Notes: a model not told the origin generated them from the sequence alone. 45,160 nucleotides of DNA from Mycolicibacterium aromaticivorans JS19b1 = JCM 16368 (GCF_000559085.1 NZ_JALN02000004.1:1-45160), one strand, 5' to 3'. Positions 1 through 8,260 are shown, counted from the first letter of the stretch. Program-made: numbers and translations.

Positions 1-198
1 AAGATCCGACGTGGGGCAGATCGGGCAGCGCCTCCTGGTGGTGGCAAGCTGGGCACACCACGAGGTAGCCCAGTGGGAAAACTCTGATCCTAGTGATCGA
101 TACCACGAGCCACCGGCTGTTTCGGGGTCAACATCATCGGCGGGTGCTGGACGCAGACACCCTGAGCAGTGTGTGTCGATGCTGGTCAACCCGATCAC
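1..198 (-). CDS. Zinc-ribbon-like small protein, paralog 1 (cut by window start)
   Basis: Minus-strand gene with a GTG start at 198 whose stop lies just beyond base 1 (complete at 37521-37722). It starts V-I-G-L-T-S-I-D-T-H-C-S-G-C and ends with C-P-A-C-H-H and D-L-P-H-V-G-S, giving two CxxC pairs that could bind zinc. It is a paralog of the gene at 2153-2353. This copy lacks one C near base 116 relative to copy 2, which breaks the frame; joining the first part of copy 2 with the last part of copy 1 gives one intact frame of about 66 codons. Function unknown. Confidence 0.6.
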   Translation of the reverse strand, partial: MIGLTSIDTHCSGCLRPAPADDVDPETAGGSWYRSLGSEFSHWATSWCAQLATTRRRCPICPTSDL

Positions 199-257
199 TA
201 GTGCACCTCAATGCCGTTTTGTGAGCCCCACGGATCGATCACGGATCGATCGTGGGA

Positions 258-1341
258 TCAGCGCCGTACCGTGCGGGAGGATCGTGGGCTGAGTCCGGGC
301 ACGTGAGTCGCAATGCGGCGCAGCGCAGTTCGGAGGTGATCGGTGCCAGCGGGTACTTTCGCAGTCGCCGCAGGCTGTCGGGTACTCAGCGCGCCTGTTA
401 TTGACGGGCGGTCGCCTCCGGCCGGCGAAGGCCCAACGCGGGTGTCCGCATGAGGCGTGTTCCTGCTGTCGTGGAGTGTTCCGACGGAACCGTGGTGGGT
501 TGATAGCCCGCATCCACGATCGGGCGCAGCGCTGCATCGAGGAAATCTACCTCGGCTGCGGGGATTCCAGCTTGCCGTAGCGCATGGTGAGCGGGAGCTC
601 ACGGGTAGGAACCCGATAGATGGTCGTCGTCCCGCCGAGGGCATTTCGCGTCGTTGTGATGTCGCGTGCGGGAACCGTCCGCAAGTCGGTGTTCTGCGCG
701 AACGGGTGCACGTAGGCGATGCCGAGCACAGCGTTGAGCACGGCCAACCTATTGGACGGATCAGTCGGCGGATCTGCGAAACCGTCGTACTGATTCTTCA
801 CCACGACAACGTGAAATCGTGTGTCCGGCAATGGTTCCGGCGTGTAATCGAGTCCGGGAACGCTGACGCCCTGCAGCGAAGATAGCGCACCGAGGTTAGG
901 GTCGGCGGTCAGGACGAAGGTGGTATCGGACGGCACAGCCGGGTTGTCGTTGAGTTGGGCGGCCGCTTGCTGGACCACCATCGCGCCCTGTGAGGTACCC
1001 ACGACGGTCAGCGGCCCCTTGCTCGCCAAGACCTCGGTCTCGAGGGCGTTAACACCGCTGGCGATCGATTCGCCCAAGGTCGGATCCGCTGGTCCCGTCA
1101 CCGGCCAGAGCGAGGCGGGATAGTTGATTACCGTGACCGGATCGCTGCCGAGCGCTCCGCCGAGCAGATCAGCAGTGTCGCCGAACGTGCCGGCGGGCAC
1201 CACACGCCCCAGTGTTCCGGTGGTCCCGCCTACGTAGAAAACAGTGTCGGCCTGAGCCGACGCACCGTCAACGATCGCGATGGCAATGACCATTGTCAGG
1301 ATCGTTATGGGTCTGCGGACAAGTGATCGACGAGCACTCAT
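258..1341 (-). CDS. Secreted PE-PPE-domain serine esterase (copy 1, frame broken by indels)
   Basis: Same gene as 37782-38867, where the frame is open for 361 codons. Here a missing G near 589 and another near 386 shift the frame, most simply read as sequencing errors at the contig end. The start ATG at 1341 is preceded by GGGAGG at a good ribosome-site distance. Residues 1-31 form a signal peptide ending A-S-A-Q-A. The mature part carries the G-T-S-Q-G nucleophile elbow (Ser about 117), followed by Asp and His candidates (F-A-D-P and Y-V-H-P), as in the PE-PPE family of cutinase-like alpha/beta hydrolases found almost only in mycobacteria. Substrate unknown; acyl esters are the family norm. 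Confidence 0.8.
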
Positions 1342-1589
1342 GGCGACCTCCCAGCACAAAAAGTAGCCGACAGTGACGGCCATCAGCACGGGTAGTGAGA
1401 AACTCAGATATGCTGCGCTAGTGTGGCTTTCATTACTCTTGCTCCGCACGATTTGCGGTTTGACTGGGCAGCTGCCCTGCGAAGCGCGGCAACGCCCACA
1501 CTTTCTTTTCCCCTTCGTACAGGTAAGGGCAGAGGCCACAAGTTCGTGACCCCGGGGAGACCCGTCGATCTCATGAAATCGTCTGAGTC

Positions 1590-1633
1590 CGAGACAAGGC
1601 GTGAGACGTCCACAATCTCTGGATACGAGACTT
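1590..1633 (+). repeat. 44-bp module-boundary site H
   Basis: Member of a family of about 44-bp sites. It opens with CGAGACA at 1590, closes with CGAGACTT at 1626, and has GACGTCCACAATCTC in the middle (subtype shared with sites A and B). It lies between the DUF3846-like frame and the PE-PPE gene. The second copy is at 39116-39159. Confidence 0.6.
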
Positions 1634-1704
1634 GATGTCGCTCGGCCTGGCCTTGGCGCGAAAAGGGTTGGACGCGCGCGAATTTCGCCGTAGCGTTTAG
1701 CGCT

Positions 1705-2115
1705 CGATGTGGTGTTGATCGCGAGAGGGCGGTGTCCAGTCGCGGGCGCGTGGTGGAACCGCCGGTGCAACCACATCCGCCCAAGCCGTCCCGGGTCACG
1801 AAGCCGCCGACGGTCCTGGGTGGTCAGCCCCAGGAGTCGGCCCTCGCTGCTTTTCGAAGACACGATGACACTGCCGTACAACAACGGCACCGTGCGCACC
1901 GAGAAGGTGGTGACCGACAGCAGAAGGCCGGTGGCCTGCCGATTCGGCCTATACCGGCCCGGCACCGCCGAGCGGAACCAGAAATCAATCGCCCCATCGC
2001 TGCTGGTCAAACAATCCACACACGGATCACGCAGAATCGCGTTGATGGCGCCCTGGGCAAATACCGTGATCTCCTGCACGTCCCCGGCTGGGGTAATCAA
2101 CAATGCCGTGTACAC
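1705..2115 (-). CDS. DUF3846-like small protein, 3' end uncertain
   Basis: A GTG start at 2115 follows GGAAGG by six bases. The product begins V-Y-T-A-L-L-I-T-P-A-G-D-V and contains P-N-R-Q-A-T-G and Y-G-S-V-I-V, resembling the short DUF3846-type proteins common in mycobacteria and their phages (resemblance by eye). There is no stop codon before the PE-PPE gene: the frame stays open through site H to 1341 and beyond, so the native 3' end has been lost, by recombination at site H or by an indel. The end at 1705 is where recognisable protein stops, not a stop codon. Upstream is the zinc-ribbon gene 2153-2353, probably co-transcribed. Function unknown. Confidence 0.45.
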
Positions 2116-2152
2116 AACAGCCCTTCCACAACCCTCGGCGGCACGCACGACC

Positions 2153-2353
2153 TCACGATCCGACGTGTCGTAGATCGGGCAGCGCCTGCTGATGACAGGC
2201 TGGGCACACCACCAGATACGGCCCATCGAGGAGATCGCTGTCCTTGATGATCGATTTCACTATCCACTGGGTGTTTTCGGGGTCAGCCTCATCGGCAGGT
2301 GCCGGACGCAGACACCCCGAACAATGCGTGTCGATGCTGGTCCAGCGGATCAT
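2153..2353 (-). CDS. Zinc-ribbon-like small protein, paralog 2
   Basis: Intact 66-codon minus-strand gene, ATG at 2353. It begins M-I-R-W-T-S-I-D-T-H-C-S-G-C and carries a second pair C-P-A-C-H near residue 50, so four cysteines in two CxxC knuckles, typical of a small zinc ribbon. It is clearly related to the gene at 1-198 / 37521-37722 (same T-S-I-D-T-H-C-S-G-C-L-R-P-A-P-A-D stretch and same H-V-G-S end). It precedes the DUF3846-like gene by 37 bases on the same strand. Role unknown. Confidence 0.65.
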   Translation of the reverse strand: MIRWTSIDTHCSGCLRPAPADEADPENTQWIVKSIIKDSDLLDGPYLVVCPACHQQALPDLRHVGS

Positions 2354-2514
2354 TAGCGCACCTTATACCGAGTTAGCCGCCCAAGCGAGAGAATGTGATC
2401 AGCACCGCAGGTCCAGCATCAATCCGACCGTTACTGGCCCCGCGGATGCGGCCTCCGCATCCAGCATGCGCGCGCTGCGCGAGGCGCTCACCGATGGTGA
2501 GGATGGCCCCTTGC

Positions 2515-2558
2515 CGAGACAAAAACTGAGCCGTCCACATTCTTTAGAAACGAGACAG
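2515..2558 (+). repeat. 44-bp module-boundary site A
   Basis: CGAGACA at 2515-2521, 29 bases, then CGAGACAG at 2551-2558. The middle has GAGCCGTCC and TTCTTTAGAA. It bounds the DMT/LysR module on one side and the zinc-ribbon/DUF3846-like module on the other. In the second copy (40041-40084) the DMT transporter frame ends with TAA inside the site. Confidence 0.65.
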
Positions 2559-2572
2559 GTCGCTCGATGGCT

Positions 2573-2947
2573 TCAGACTTGGTCTTGTGGCGCGGGTATT
2601 CCCGTGCGGTGGGTGTCGATGAGTCGTCCCCAGTTTGTGCCGAAGAGGATCAATAGTGCTCCGGTGACGCCGATGGGGGTAAGGGGGTCGTGAGCCAAGA
2701 GCACTCCAATCGCCGCGGCCCAAAGCGGTTCAGTTCCCAAAAGCAGGCTTACCCTGGCTGGCGAGGTGCGCCGGACTGCCCATATCTGGATGAAGAAGGC
2801 GAAAACAGTGCAGACAAGCGCAAGATAAATCGTCAGGATCCATGATTGTGTGCTCATCTGCGCGGCGACTTCGCTGACTCCTCGTCCAGAGATCTGTGAG
2901 AGGACCGTGAACACGACTAGGCCAGTGCAGAGCTGCACGAGCGTGAC
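2573..2947 (-). pseudogene. DMT/EamA transporter, C-terminal part, cut off by IS3 element
   Basis: This is the downstream half of a drug/metabolite transporter whose first part is at 4282-4881; the IS3-family element 2948-4281 sits between them with GAC on both sides. About 120 residues remain, with four hydrophobic spans (for example I-Y-L-A-L-V-C-T-V-F-A-F and G-V-T-G-A-L-L-I-L-F) and the S-L-L-G-T-E-P-L-W-A-A motif typical of the last EamA helices. The copies differ by one G: here the frame stops at 2573, in copy 2 it runs 9 residues further into site A. Without its N-terminal half it cannot work as a transporter. Confidence 0.85.
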
Positions 2948-2974
2948 TGAACCGTTCCGAGTTTCATGCCGGCT

Positions 2975-3922
2975 TCATGGTTGAGGTGTCGCCGGCTGGG
3001 ACCCCTGGGTTTGAGCGTAGTAGGCGCTCTCGTATTCCTCGGGCGGGACGTAGTCCAGAACGCTGTGCAGTCGGCGGTTGTTGAACCAGTCGACCCACTC
3101 CATCGTGGCGTACTCGACGTCGTCGATGATGCGCAGCGGGCCGGACAGGAAGGGGCTGCCGCGGCCGACGGCTTCGGTCTTGAACAACCCGATCGTGGTC
3201 TCGGCCAACGCATTGTCATAGGCGTCGCCGACGCTGCCAATGGACGCCGCGATCCCCTCCAGCACAAGCGTTTCCGCGAATGCGATCGACGTATATTGCG
3301 ACCCGGCGTCGCTATGATGAATCAGTCCAGCAGTCACTCGGTGATCGGCGTGATCACGCCGCCACAGCGCCATCTTCAACGCTGTTGTCACCATCGCGGT
3401 GTCCTTCACGGTGACGGCATGCCAGCCCACGATGGCCCGCGAGAAGCAGTCGATCACGAACGCCACGTAGACGAACCCCGACCACGTTCGGCAGTAGGTG
3501 AAGTCGGTGACCCATTTTCGATTCGGCATCACCGCGGTGAAGTCGCGGTCCAGCAGATCCGGTGCCCGACGAGAGTCCTTGCCGCCGGGGATCGTGGTGC
3601 GGTGCTTGCGACCCCTGACCACCCCGGACAGGCCCTCATCACTCATCAGCCGGTCCACGGTGCACGCCGCCACCTGATGACCCTGGCGGCGCAGATGTGC
3701 CGTCATCTTCCGACGCCCGTACAAGCCCTCCGGCGTCCCGACAGTGGCACGCAACGCATCAGTCAGCTCGGCGTCAGTGATCGTGCGCGCTGACGGCGCG
3801 GCCTTCTTCCAATGTCGATACGTGCGTCCGGCGACCGCCACACCCTGCTCAGTGAGCACGCGGCAGATCGACTCGACCCGGAACTTTCGTGCACGCATCT
3901 GATCGATGAACGAACAGATCAA
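2975..3922 (-). CDS. IS3-family transposase OrfB (integrase catalytic domain)
   Basis: 315 residues with the retroviral-type DDE fold: W-V-T-D-F-T-Y gives the first Asp, H-H-S-D-A-G-S-Q-Y the second, and D-N-A-L-A-E the Glu, with spacing usual for IS3. An N-terminal helical region (R-K-F-R-V-E-S-I-C-R-V-L) and the H-R-R-Q-G-H segment are the HTH_21-type part. Its ATG overlaps the orfA stop (ATGA), so it may be made by coupled translation, or as an OrfAB fusion by -1 frameshifting as is known in the family; I saw no classical A6G slip site. It cuts and joins DNA at the element's inverted repeats. Confidence 0.93.
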   Translation of the reverse strand: MICSFIDQMRARKFRVESICRVLTEQGVAVAGRTYRHWKKAAPSARTITDAELTDALRATVGTPEGLYGRRKMTAHLRRQGHQVAACTVDRLMSDEGLSGVVRGRKHRTTIPGGKDSRRAPDLLDRDFTAVMPNRKWVTDFTYCRTWSGFVYVAFVIDCFSRAIVGWHAVTVKDTAMVTTALKMALWRRDHADHRVTAGLIHHSDAGSQYTSIAFAETLVLEGIAASIGSVGDAYDNALAETTIGLFKTEAVGRGSPFLSGPLRIIDDVEYATMEWVDWFNNRRLHSVLDYVPPEEYESAYYAQTQGSQPATPQP

Positions 3923-4230
3923 CGGTGGCGAGGGTCGAGTTCCCTCGCGAAGAAAATCGAAGCCGCCTTCAGAATCTCGTTTGCTTCCTTGAGATCTCGA
4001 TTCTCACGCTCCAACTGCTTGATGCGTTGCTGCTCGGCTGTCGTCACCCCAGGACTCTGCGCAGCGTCGACCTGAGCTTGCAGCACCCACTTGCGCAGTG
4101 TCTCCGGACCGACCCCGACCTTCGGGCCGATCGCCTGAGCCGCGGCGTACACCGACCGATACTCGCCGAGATGATCGAGGACCATCTTCACCGCACGCTC
4201 ACGCTGCTCGACCGGGTAATGCTTCGACAT
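3919..4230 (-). CDS. IS3-family transposase OrfA (HTH and leucine zipper)
   Basis: Preferred start ATG at 4230, eight bases behind GAAGGA; 103 residues, beginning M-S-K-H-Y-P-V-E-Q (upstream in-frame ATGs exist at 4266 and 4263). It has a helix-turn-helix (A-A-Q-A-I-G-P-K-V-G-V-G-P-E-T-L-R-K-W) and a C-terminal heptad stretch (Q-R-I-K-Q-L-E-R-E-N-R-D-L) that in this family dimerises and binds the terminal repeats. Works with OrfB encoded just downstream. Confidence 0.92.
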   Translation of the reverse strand: MSKHYPVEQRERAVKMVLDHLGEYRSVYAAAQAIGPKVGVGPETLRKWVLQAQVDAAQSPGVTTAEQQRIKQLERENRDLKEANEILKAASIFFARELDPRHR

Positions 4231-4281
4231 AATCTGCATCCTTCTCAAAGAAGGAAGCGGCATCAAACTCGGAACGGTTCA

Positions 4282-4881
4282 GACTCGCGCCGAGTCGAGG
4301 GTGCGTTTTTCAGACAATCGCGCGATCACGGTGACGTGCACTGCGCGTGCCGCGGCGGCAAGCAGAATTAGCAGATCCCCAAGGCTTGGCGCGGCGAATC
4401 CGCCGTTTTGAGTGAGTAGCCCGACGCCGACGATGGCGATGACCGCCGCCCCGTAGAACATGGGGGGCAGGTATGTACGCCGTATCCACCGTTCGAGCAG
4501 CGGTGTCATGACGATGGTTAAGGAGATGATCAGCCCAGCGTTTGATGCCGAGGTCATCGTCACCCCGAATGTTTCGAGAGTAAAGATGATGCTCAAGATC
4601 GTCCCGAAAACGACGCCGAGCGCAATCTCAGTGCGGTTGATGTGCCGCAGCTTCGGCGCTAAAACGATGGTCAAACCTAGTGCGGCCAGAGCGAATCGGA
4701 TGACGAGGAAGGAGAACACGCCGTCGGCGGTGACAACTTCTTTGGCCGCCAGGTAGCTCGACCCCCAGACGACGGCCACCGCGAGCAATGCGACATCGAC
4801 ATTGCGGGAGGGGCACGCGGACGGCGGCGGTGTGTAGTTGATTGCCGCATTGGGGGTGGCGCGGTTGGGGATGCTCAACAC
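4282..4881 (-). pseudogene. DMT/EamA transporter, N-terminal part, cut off by IS3 element
   Basis: First about 200 codons of a DMT-family exporter with six to seven hydrophobic spans (V-A-L-L-A-V-A-V-V-W-G-S-S-Y at the start, the classical EamA opening; then F-S-F-L-V-I-R-F-A, G-V-V-F-G-T-I-L-S-I and others). The frame runs into the IS3 end at 4281; the remainder is at 2573-2947. It is divergent from the LysR-type gene at 5093, which probably once controlled it. Substrate unknown (amino acids or drugs are usual). Start taken at 4881; a start nearer residue 28 is possible. Confidence 0.85.
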
Positions 4882-5080
4882 GAGGTCTCGGCAGAAATGG
4901 CGGTGTCTTTCTGTGAAAGGTTCACAAGCCGCCGGCCCTCAATAGTGCAGCTTCCAGCTATGAAAGATGCAGACGGCGAGCCAGATTCGGCGACTACCGG
5001 GCCGGCCCCATGCCGCGGCGACATCCATCATCTCCAGAGCCCAACACATTAGACAAGCAACACTATCTTCAGTATCCAAG

Positions 5081-5092
5081 TAGATTCACTAC
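5081..5092 (+). promoter_or_regulatory. TAnnnT -10 box for leaderless LysR mRNA
   Basis: TAGATT at 5081-5086 ends seven bases before the A of the ATG at 5093, the spacing expected when transcription starts on the start codon. No Shine-Dalgarno is present. Just upstream ATCTT and AAGTAGAT form an imperfect inverted repeat that could be the LysR box shared with the divergent DMT gene. Confidence 0.5.
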
Positions 5093-6004
5093 ATGGATGT
5101 GGAGCGTCTGCGACTTCTGCGCGAATTGGCCGAGCGCGGAACGGTCCATGCCACTGCGACCGCGATGTCCCTTACTCCATCGGCGGTCTCCCAGCAGCTC
5201 AAAATCCTGCAACGCGAGGTTGGCGTTCCCCTCCTCGAAGCCACTGGACGCCGATTACGCCTCACCGATGCTGGCCGGGTCCTCGTCGCACGGACCGACG
5301 AGGTGCTCGCTGCGCTCGATCGCGCACGCGCTGACATGGACGCCTACCGCGATACACCCCGTGGAACCGTGCGAGTGGCGATGTTCCCCTCCGGGGCCGC
5401 AATGCTGTTGGCCGGACTCATCACCCGGGCTGCAGCTATCGGCGTGGAGGTTCTAGGACGTGATATCGATGAGCCTGCCGCACACGCACCCATGCAGCTA
5501 GCCGACTTTGACGTTGTGGTTGTACATCGCGACGAACGTGACGCCGCGCACTGGGGTCCCCGCATCGAAGCCACCCTGCTTCTGCGAGAACCTCTTGAGA
5601 TTCTGTTGCCGCCAGGCCATCGTCTAGCCAAGCGCAAGCGGGTAGCCCTGCCCGAACTCGCCGACGATCCATGGATCGGTGTCGAGGGCGGCCTCATGGT
5701 CGACGATGTGCTGCGCTCACTGGCCACCGTATCCGGGGTTCATCCGCGTATCGTTCAAAGAGTCAACGACTTTCGTGTTGTTGAAGAACTCGTCATAGCC
5801 GGCATCGGAGTCGCGCTCCTACCGCGCTACGTACTCACCGCCAGAGAACTGACCCGCAAACCACTCAGTGGGATCCGCATCGCGCGCCGCATCGAAGCGG
5901 TCACCCGTGCCGGTGCGACCGCTCGGCCCGCCGTCAACGCAGTCATCAGCATCCTCAAGTCACTCGCCCAAGAAACGAACCAGCACAACACCCGACCGCA
6001 ATAA
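5093..6004 (+). CDS. LysR-family transcriptional regulator
   Basis: 303 residues. The N-terminal winged helix-turn-helix is clear (L-R-L-L-R-E-L-A-E-R-G-T-V-H-A-T-A at the start, then S-L-T-P-S-A-V-S-Q-Q as the recognition helix, then G-V-P-L-L-E and L-T-D-A-G-R-V-L). The rest fits the periplasmic-binding-like effector domain (V-R-V-A-M-F-P-S, D-F-D-V-V-V-V, E-P-L-E-I-L-L-P). It is divergent from the DMT exporter at 4282-4881, the usual LysR/target pair, and likely senses the exporter's substrate. With the exporter broken its target may be gone. Its 3' end is 23 bases before site B. Copy 2 has one G fewer, splitting the frame. Confidence 0.93.
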   Translation: MDVERLRLLRELAERGTVHATATAMSLTPSAVSQQLKILQREVGVPLLEATGRRLRLTDAGRVLVARTDEVLAALDRARADMDAYRDTPRGTVRVAMFPSGAAMLLAGLITRAAAIGVEVLGRDIDEPAAHAPMQLADFDVVVVHRDERDAAHWGPRIEATLLLREPLEILLPPGHRLAKRKRVALPELADDPWIGVEGGLMVDDVLRSLATVSGVHPRIVQRVNDFRVVEELVIAGIGVALLPRYVLTARELTRKPLSGIRIARRIEAVTRAGATARPAVNAVISILKSLAQETNQHNTRPQ

Positions 6005-6027
6005 CTGGCACCTGATGCCAGCCCCGG

Positions 6028-6071
6028 TGAGACAGGATCTGAGCCGTCCAAATTCTTTAAATCTGAGACGT
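6028..6071 (+). repeat. 44-bp module-boundary site B
   Basis: TGAGACA at 6028-6034, 29 bases, then TGAGACGT at 6064-6071; the middle carries GAGCCGTCC as in site A. It lies just after the LysR stop and contains the TAA of the convergent 115-codon gene. It marks the boundary between the accessory array and the mobilization operon. Second copy 43554-43597. Confidence 0.6.
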
Positions 6072-6404
6072 TCTGCTGATTGAAGTGTTGGTAGTCATGT
6101 GTTCTGCTCGTTGCTGTTGGGCAGAATCCTTGGTGGTGCCGATGAAGACGTCGGCGATCTCGGGTAGCCCAGATACTAAATCCCACAGGGGCTTATCGGT
6201 CTCGTACCGCTCGGCGGCGTTCTCCTGGTCCCATTGCTGCTTCCATGCTGCATAACCAGGCAGGTCATCGGGGTCGGAGCTGTAGTCCAGCGGATCAAGC
6301 CCCTCGGGATGCTGCGGCCGGACCATGTAGAAGCGTGCTAGCCGTCCGGTGTGGCGGTGGCCGCCGAACTCGCTGACGAGCTGGAACGACTCCGGCGTCT
6401 TCAC
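6057..6404 (-). CDS. Unknown 115-aa protein, last gene of the mobilization operon
   Basis: I do not recognise this gene. It starts M-K-T-P-E-S-F-Q-L-V-S-E-F and has an acidic, aromatic-rich middle (D-D-L-P-G-Y-A-A-W-K-Q-Q-W-D-Q-E-N) with no membrane span or known motif. It begins 22 bases after the stop of the gene at 6427-6786 and reads in the same direction as the relaxase, so probably belongs to that operon. Its last codons (T-S-Q-I and TAA) lie in site B, so its native C-terminus may have been replaced. Identical in the second copy (43583-43930). Confidence 0.6.
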   Translation of the reverse strand: MKTPESFQLVSEFGGHRHTGRLARFYMVRPQHPEGLDPLDYSSDPDDLPGYAAWKQQWDQENAAERYETDKPLWDLVSGLPEIADVFIGTTKDSAQQQRAEHMTTNTSISRTSQI

Positions 6405-6426
6405 CGGCCGACTGCGGATCTTGCCG

Positions 6427-6786
6427 CTACCGGATCACCAGGTGGATGATCTCCGCGGCGATCGGCGCGGAGATGGCGGCCGGAGCCGGGCGGTGACGAC
6501 GGCCAGAGCGGCGATGAGCGCCATTGCCAGGCCAGCGCAGTCAGCGTTATGGCTGATCTGCGATGAAGGCGCGCATGCCTTTGGGCCAGCTCCACGAGTA
6601 TTCGGGGTCTGTTTCCCATGCAGTTCCGATGAGTCCCACGGGGCATCGGGTATCGGCCAGCAGCTTGGCCGTTACCGAGCTGGTGTCGTTGTCCTCGGCG
6701 GCCTTTCTGACGCGGGCGCGCTGGTCGTCGGTTAGCCGGCCCCACCATTCGCGGGTGTGTTTCTCGAACGGTATCTGGTCAACCAT
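6427..6786 (-). CDS. Unknown small protein with C-terminal membrane span (frame repaired from two copies)
   Basis: In this copy extra Gs near 6657, 6591 and 6567 break the frame; in copy 2 (43952-44302) these are right but bases near the start are missing. Combining them gives about 117 residues: M-V-D-Q-I-P-F-E-K-H-T-R-E-W-W, a charged helical region (D-D-Q-R-A-R-V-R-K-A-A-E), and one C-terminal span (A-L-I-A-A-L-A-V-V-T-A-G-S-A-A). The start ATG overlaps the stop of the preceding gene, indicating translational coupling. Being a small single-span protein downstream of a relaxase, it may have a transfer-related role, but this is context only. Confidence 0.55.
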
Positions 6787-6897
6787 CGTTCACTTTCCCT
6801 TCGAGAGGTAGGTCCGGCATGAAGTCAGCGAGTCCGTTGGTGAGCCACCAAGTGAGGTGATCGCCGGTGAGGGCCGCGAGCATGGGGGACTGTGGAT
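6779..6897 (-). pseudogene. Gene X, C-terminal remnant beyond the IS256 element
   Basis: The last 39 codons (D-P-Q-S-P-M-L-A-A-L-T-G-D-H-L-T-W-W ... V-N-D-G, stop TGA 6779) join in frame to the IS256 end at 6898. The probable N-terminal part is at 8261-8611. Its stop overlaps the next start (GATGGTTGA), as expected of an operon gene before the insertion. Confidence 0.55.
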
Positions 6898-8260
6898 CTA
6901 ACGGTGTTTCCGGCACTGACACGCTGAGTGATGCTCGGCGAGAAAGGTGCCGTGATGACGACACTGGACGATGTGGCGAAGAAGAAGGCGGCTGAGCAGT
7001 CCGAAGGCCAGAAGGCTGCGGTCGAACTGGTCCGATTGGCCCAGGAGCAGGGCTTGTCGCTGACCGGGCCCGACGGGCTGCTCAAGCAGTTGACCAAGAC
7101 GGTCCTCGAGACCGCGCTCAATGAGGAGATGACCGAGCACCTCGGCTATGAGAAACACGACCCGCCCGAGACGGGGTCGGGCAACATCCGCAACGGCACC
7201 CGCACCAAGACGGTGCTGACCGACACCACCGGCCCGGTCGAACTTGACGTGCCGCGCGATCGGGCATCGACCTTCGAGCCTCAGATCGTCAAGAAACGCC
7301 AACGTCGCCTGAACGGCGTGGACGAGGTCGTGCTGTCGCTGTACGCGAAGGGCTTGACCACCGGTGAGATCTCGGCGCACTTCGCCGAGATCTACGGGGC
7401 GTCGGTATCCAAAGAGACGATCAGCCGCATCACCGACAAGGTGCTTGAGGAGATGAACGACTGGTCGGTGCGACCGCTGGATGAAACCTACGCCGCGATC
7501 TTCATCGACGCGATCGTGGTCAAGGTCCGCGACGGCCAAGTCGCCAACCGGCCGTTCTACGCTGCCATCGGGGTCACCCTGGCCGGGGAACGCGACATCC
7601 TCGGCTTGTGGGCCGGCACCGGCGGGGAGGGCGCCAAGTTCTGGATGAGCGTGCTCACCGACCTACGCAACCGCGGCATCAAGGACACCTTCTTCGTCGT
7701 CTGCGACGGGCTCAAGGGACTGCCCGAGGTGGTGGGCAATGTGTGGCCGCAGGCGATCGTGCAGACGTGCATCATTCATCTGCTGCGCAACACTTTTCGG
7801 CTCACGTCCCGCAAGTACTGGGACGAGATCAAGGGCGACGTCAAGCCGATCTACACTGCGGTCAACGCGACCGCGGCTCGGGCGGCGTTCGACGAGCTGG
7901 CCGAGAAATGGGGGCAGCGCTACCCGGCAGTGATCCGGCTCTGGGACAACGCCTGGGCGGAGTTCATTCCGTTCCTGGACTACGACGTGGAGATCCGGCG
8001 AGTGATCTGCTCGACGAACGCGATCGAGTCGCTCAACGCCCGCTACCGCCGCGCGATCAAGGCCCGCGGACACTTCCCCTCCGAGCAGGCGGCGCTCAAG
8101 TGCCTGTATCTGGTGACCCGATCACTGGACCCGACCGGTGTCGGCAGGGCACGATGGACGATGCGGTGGAAACCTGCCCTCAATGCGTTCGCGATCACCT
8201 TCGCCGACCGATTCCCGGCAGCCGAAACCTACTGATGAAAAACGCCGGAAACACCGTTAG
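6898..8260 (+). mobile_element. IS256-family insertion sequence
   Basis: About 1363 bp bounded by CTAACGGTGTTTCCGGC at 6898-6914 and its exact inverse at 8244-8260, with one mutator-type transposase between. No matching 8-9 bp target duplication is visible next to these ends (left CTGTGGAT, right CGAGATAG), which suggests a deletion or rearrangement at one end, or that the true tips are a few bases inward. It interrupts a small gene of the mobilization operon. The second copy is cut by the window end. Confidence 0.88.
6955..8235 (+). CDS. IS256-family (mutator-type) transposase
   Basis: 426 residues from the ATG at 6955 (M-T-T-L-D-D-V-A-K-K-K-A-A-E-Q). Family marks: E-M-T-E-H-L-G-Y-E, the R-N-G-T-R-T-K-T-V stretch, and the DDE residues in F-I-D-A-I-V-V-K-V-R-D-G, V-V-C-D-G-L-K-G-L and S-T-N-A-I-E-S-L-N. 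Length is normal for IS256 transposases. It reads against the surrounding operon. This copy is full length; the one at the window end carries several frame-breaking indels. Confidence 0.95.
   Translation: MTTLDDVAKKKAAEQSEGQKAAVELVRLAQEQGLSLTGPDGLLKQLTKTVLETALNEEMTEHLGYEKHDPPETGSGNIRNGTRTKTVLTDTTGPVELDVPRDRASTFEPQIVKKRQRRLNGVDEVVLSLYAKGLTTGEISAHFAEIYGASVSKETISRITDKVLEEMNDWSVRPLDETYAAIFIDAIVVKVRDGQVANRPFYAAIGVTLAGERDILGLWAGTGGEGAKFWMSVLTDLRNRGIKDTFFVVCDGLKGLPEVVGNVWPQAIVQTCIIHLLRNTFRLTSRKYWDEIKGDVKPIYTAVNATAARAAFDELAEKWGQRYPAVIRLWDNAWAEFIPFLDYDVEIRRVICSTNAIESLNARYRRAIKARGHFPSEQAALKCLYLVTRSLDPTGVGRARWTMRWKPALNAFAITFADRFPAAETY

Larger units (their letters stand above)
2948..4281 (-). mobile_element. 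IS3-family insertion sequence, copy 1
   Basis: 1334-bp element bounded by 24-bp inverted repeats beginning TGAACCGTTCCGAGTTT with one mismatch between ends. The 3-bp flanks are both GAC (2945-2947 and 4282-4284), a target duplication of the size expected for IS3. It carries orfA and orfB on the minus strand, overlapping by four bases. The same element occurs at 28934-30267 (distinct insertion, AGC duplication) and again at 40475-41808 (this copy read twice). It disrupts a DMT transporter gene. Confidence 0.95.
1..7651. repeat. Terminal redundancy of a circular molecule, copy 1
   Basis: Bases 1-7651 are repeated in the same order and orientation at 37523-45160, with a net difference of about 13 bases made up of single-base indels, many in short homopolymers. 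Two head-to-tail copies exactly at the two window ends are the signature of a circular molecule assembled with overlapping ends; the implied circle is about 37.5 kb. Errors cluster near the outer ends (bases 1-600 here; after about 43.9 kb in copy 2), so each copy can correct the other. A true tandem duplication is possible but less likely. Confidence 0.93.

Noticed and set aside
258..1341. PE-PPE gene as a true pseudogene
   Set aside because: The second reading of the same bases is open over 361 codons; the breaks here are at homopolymers near the contig end.
2966..3793. 275-codon plus-strand frame inside the IS3 element
   Set aside because: Opposite-strand shadow of OrfB, repeated identically with every IS copy.
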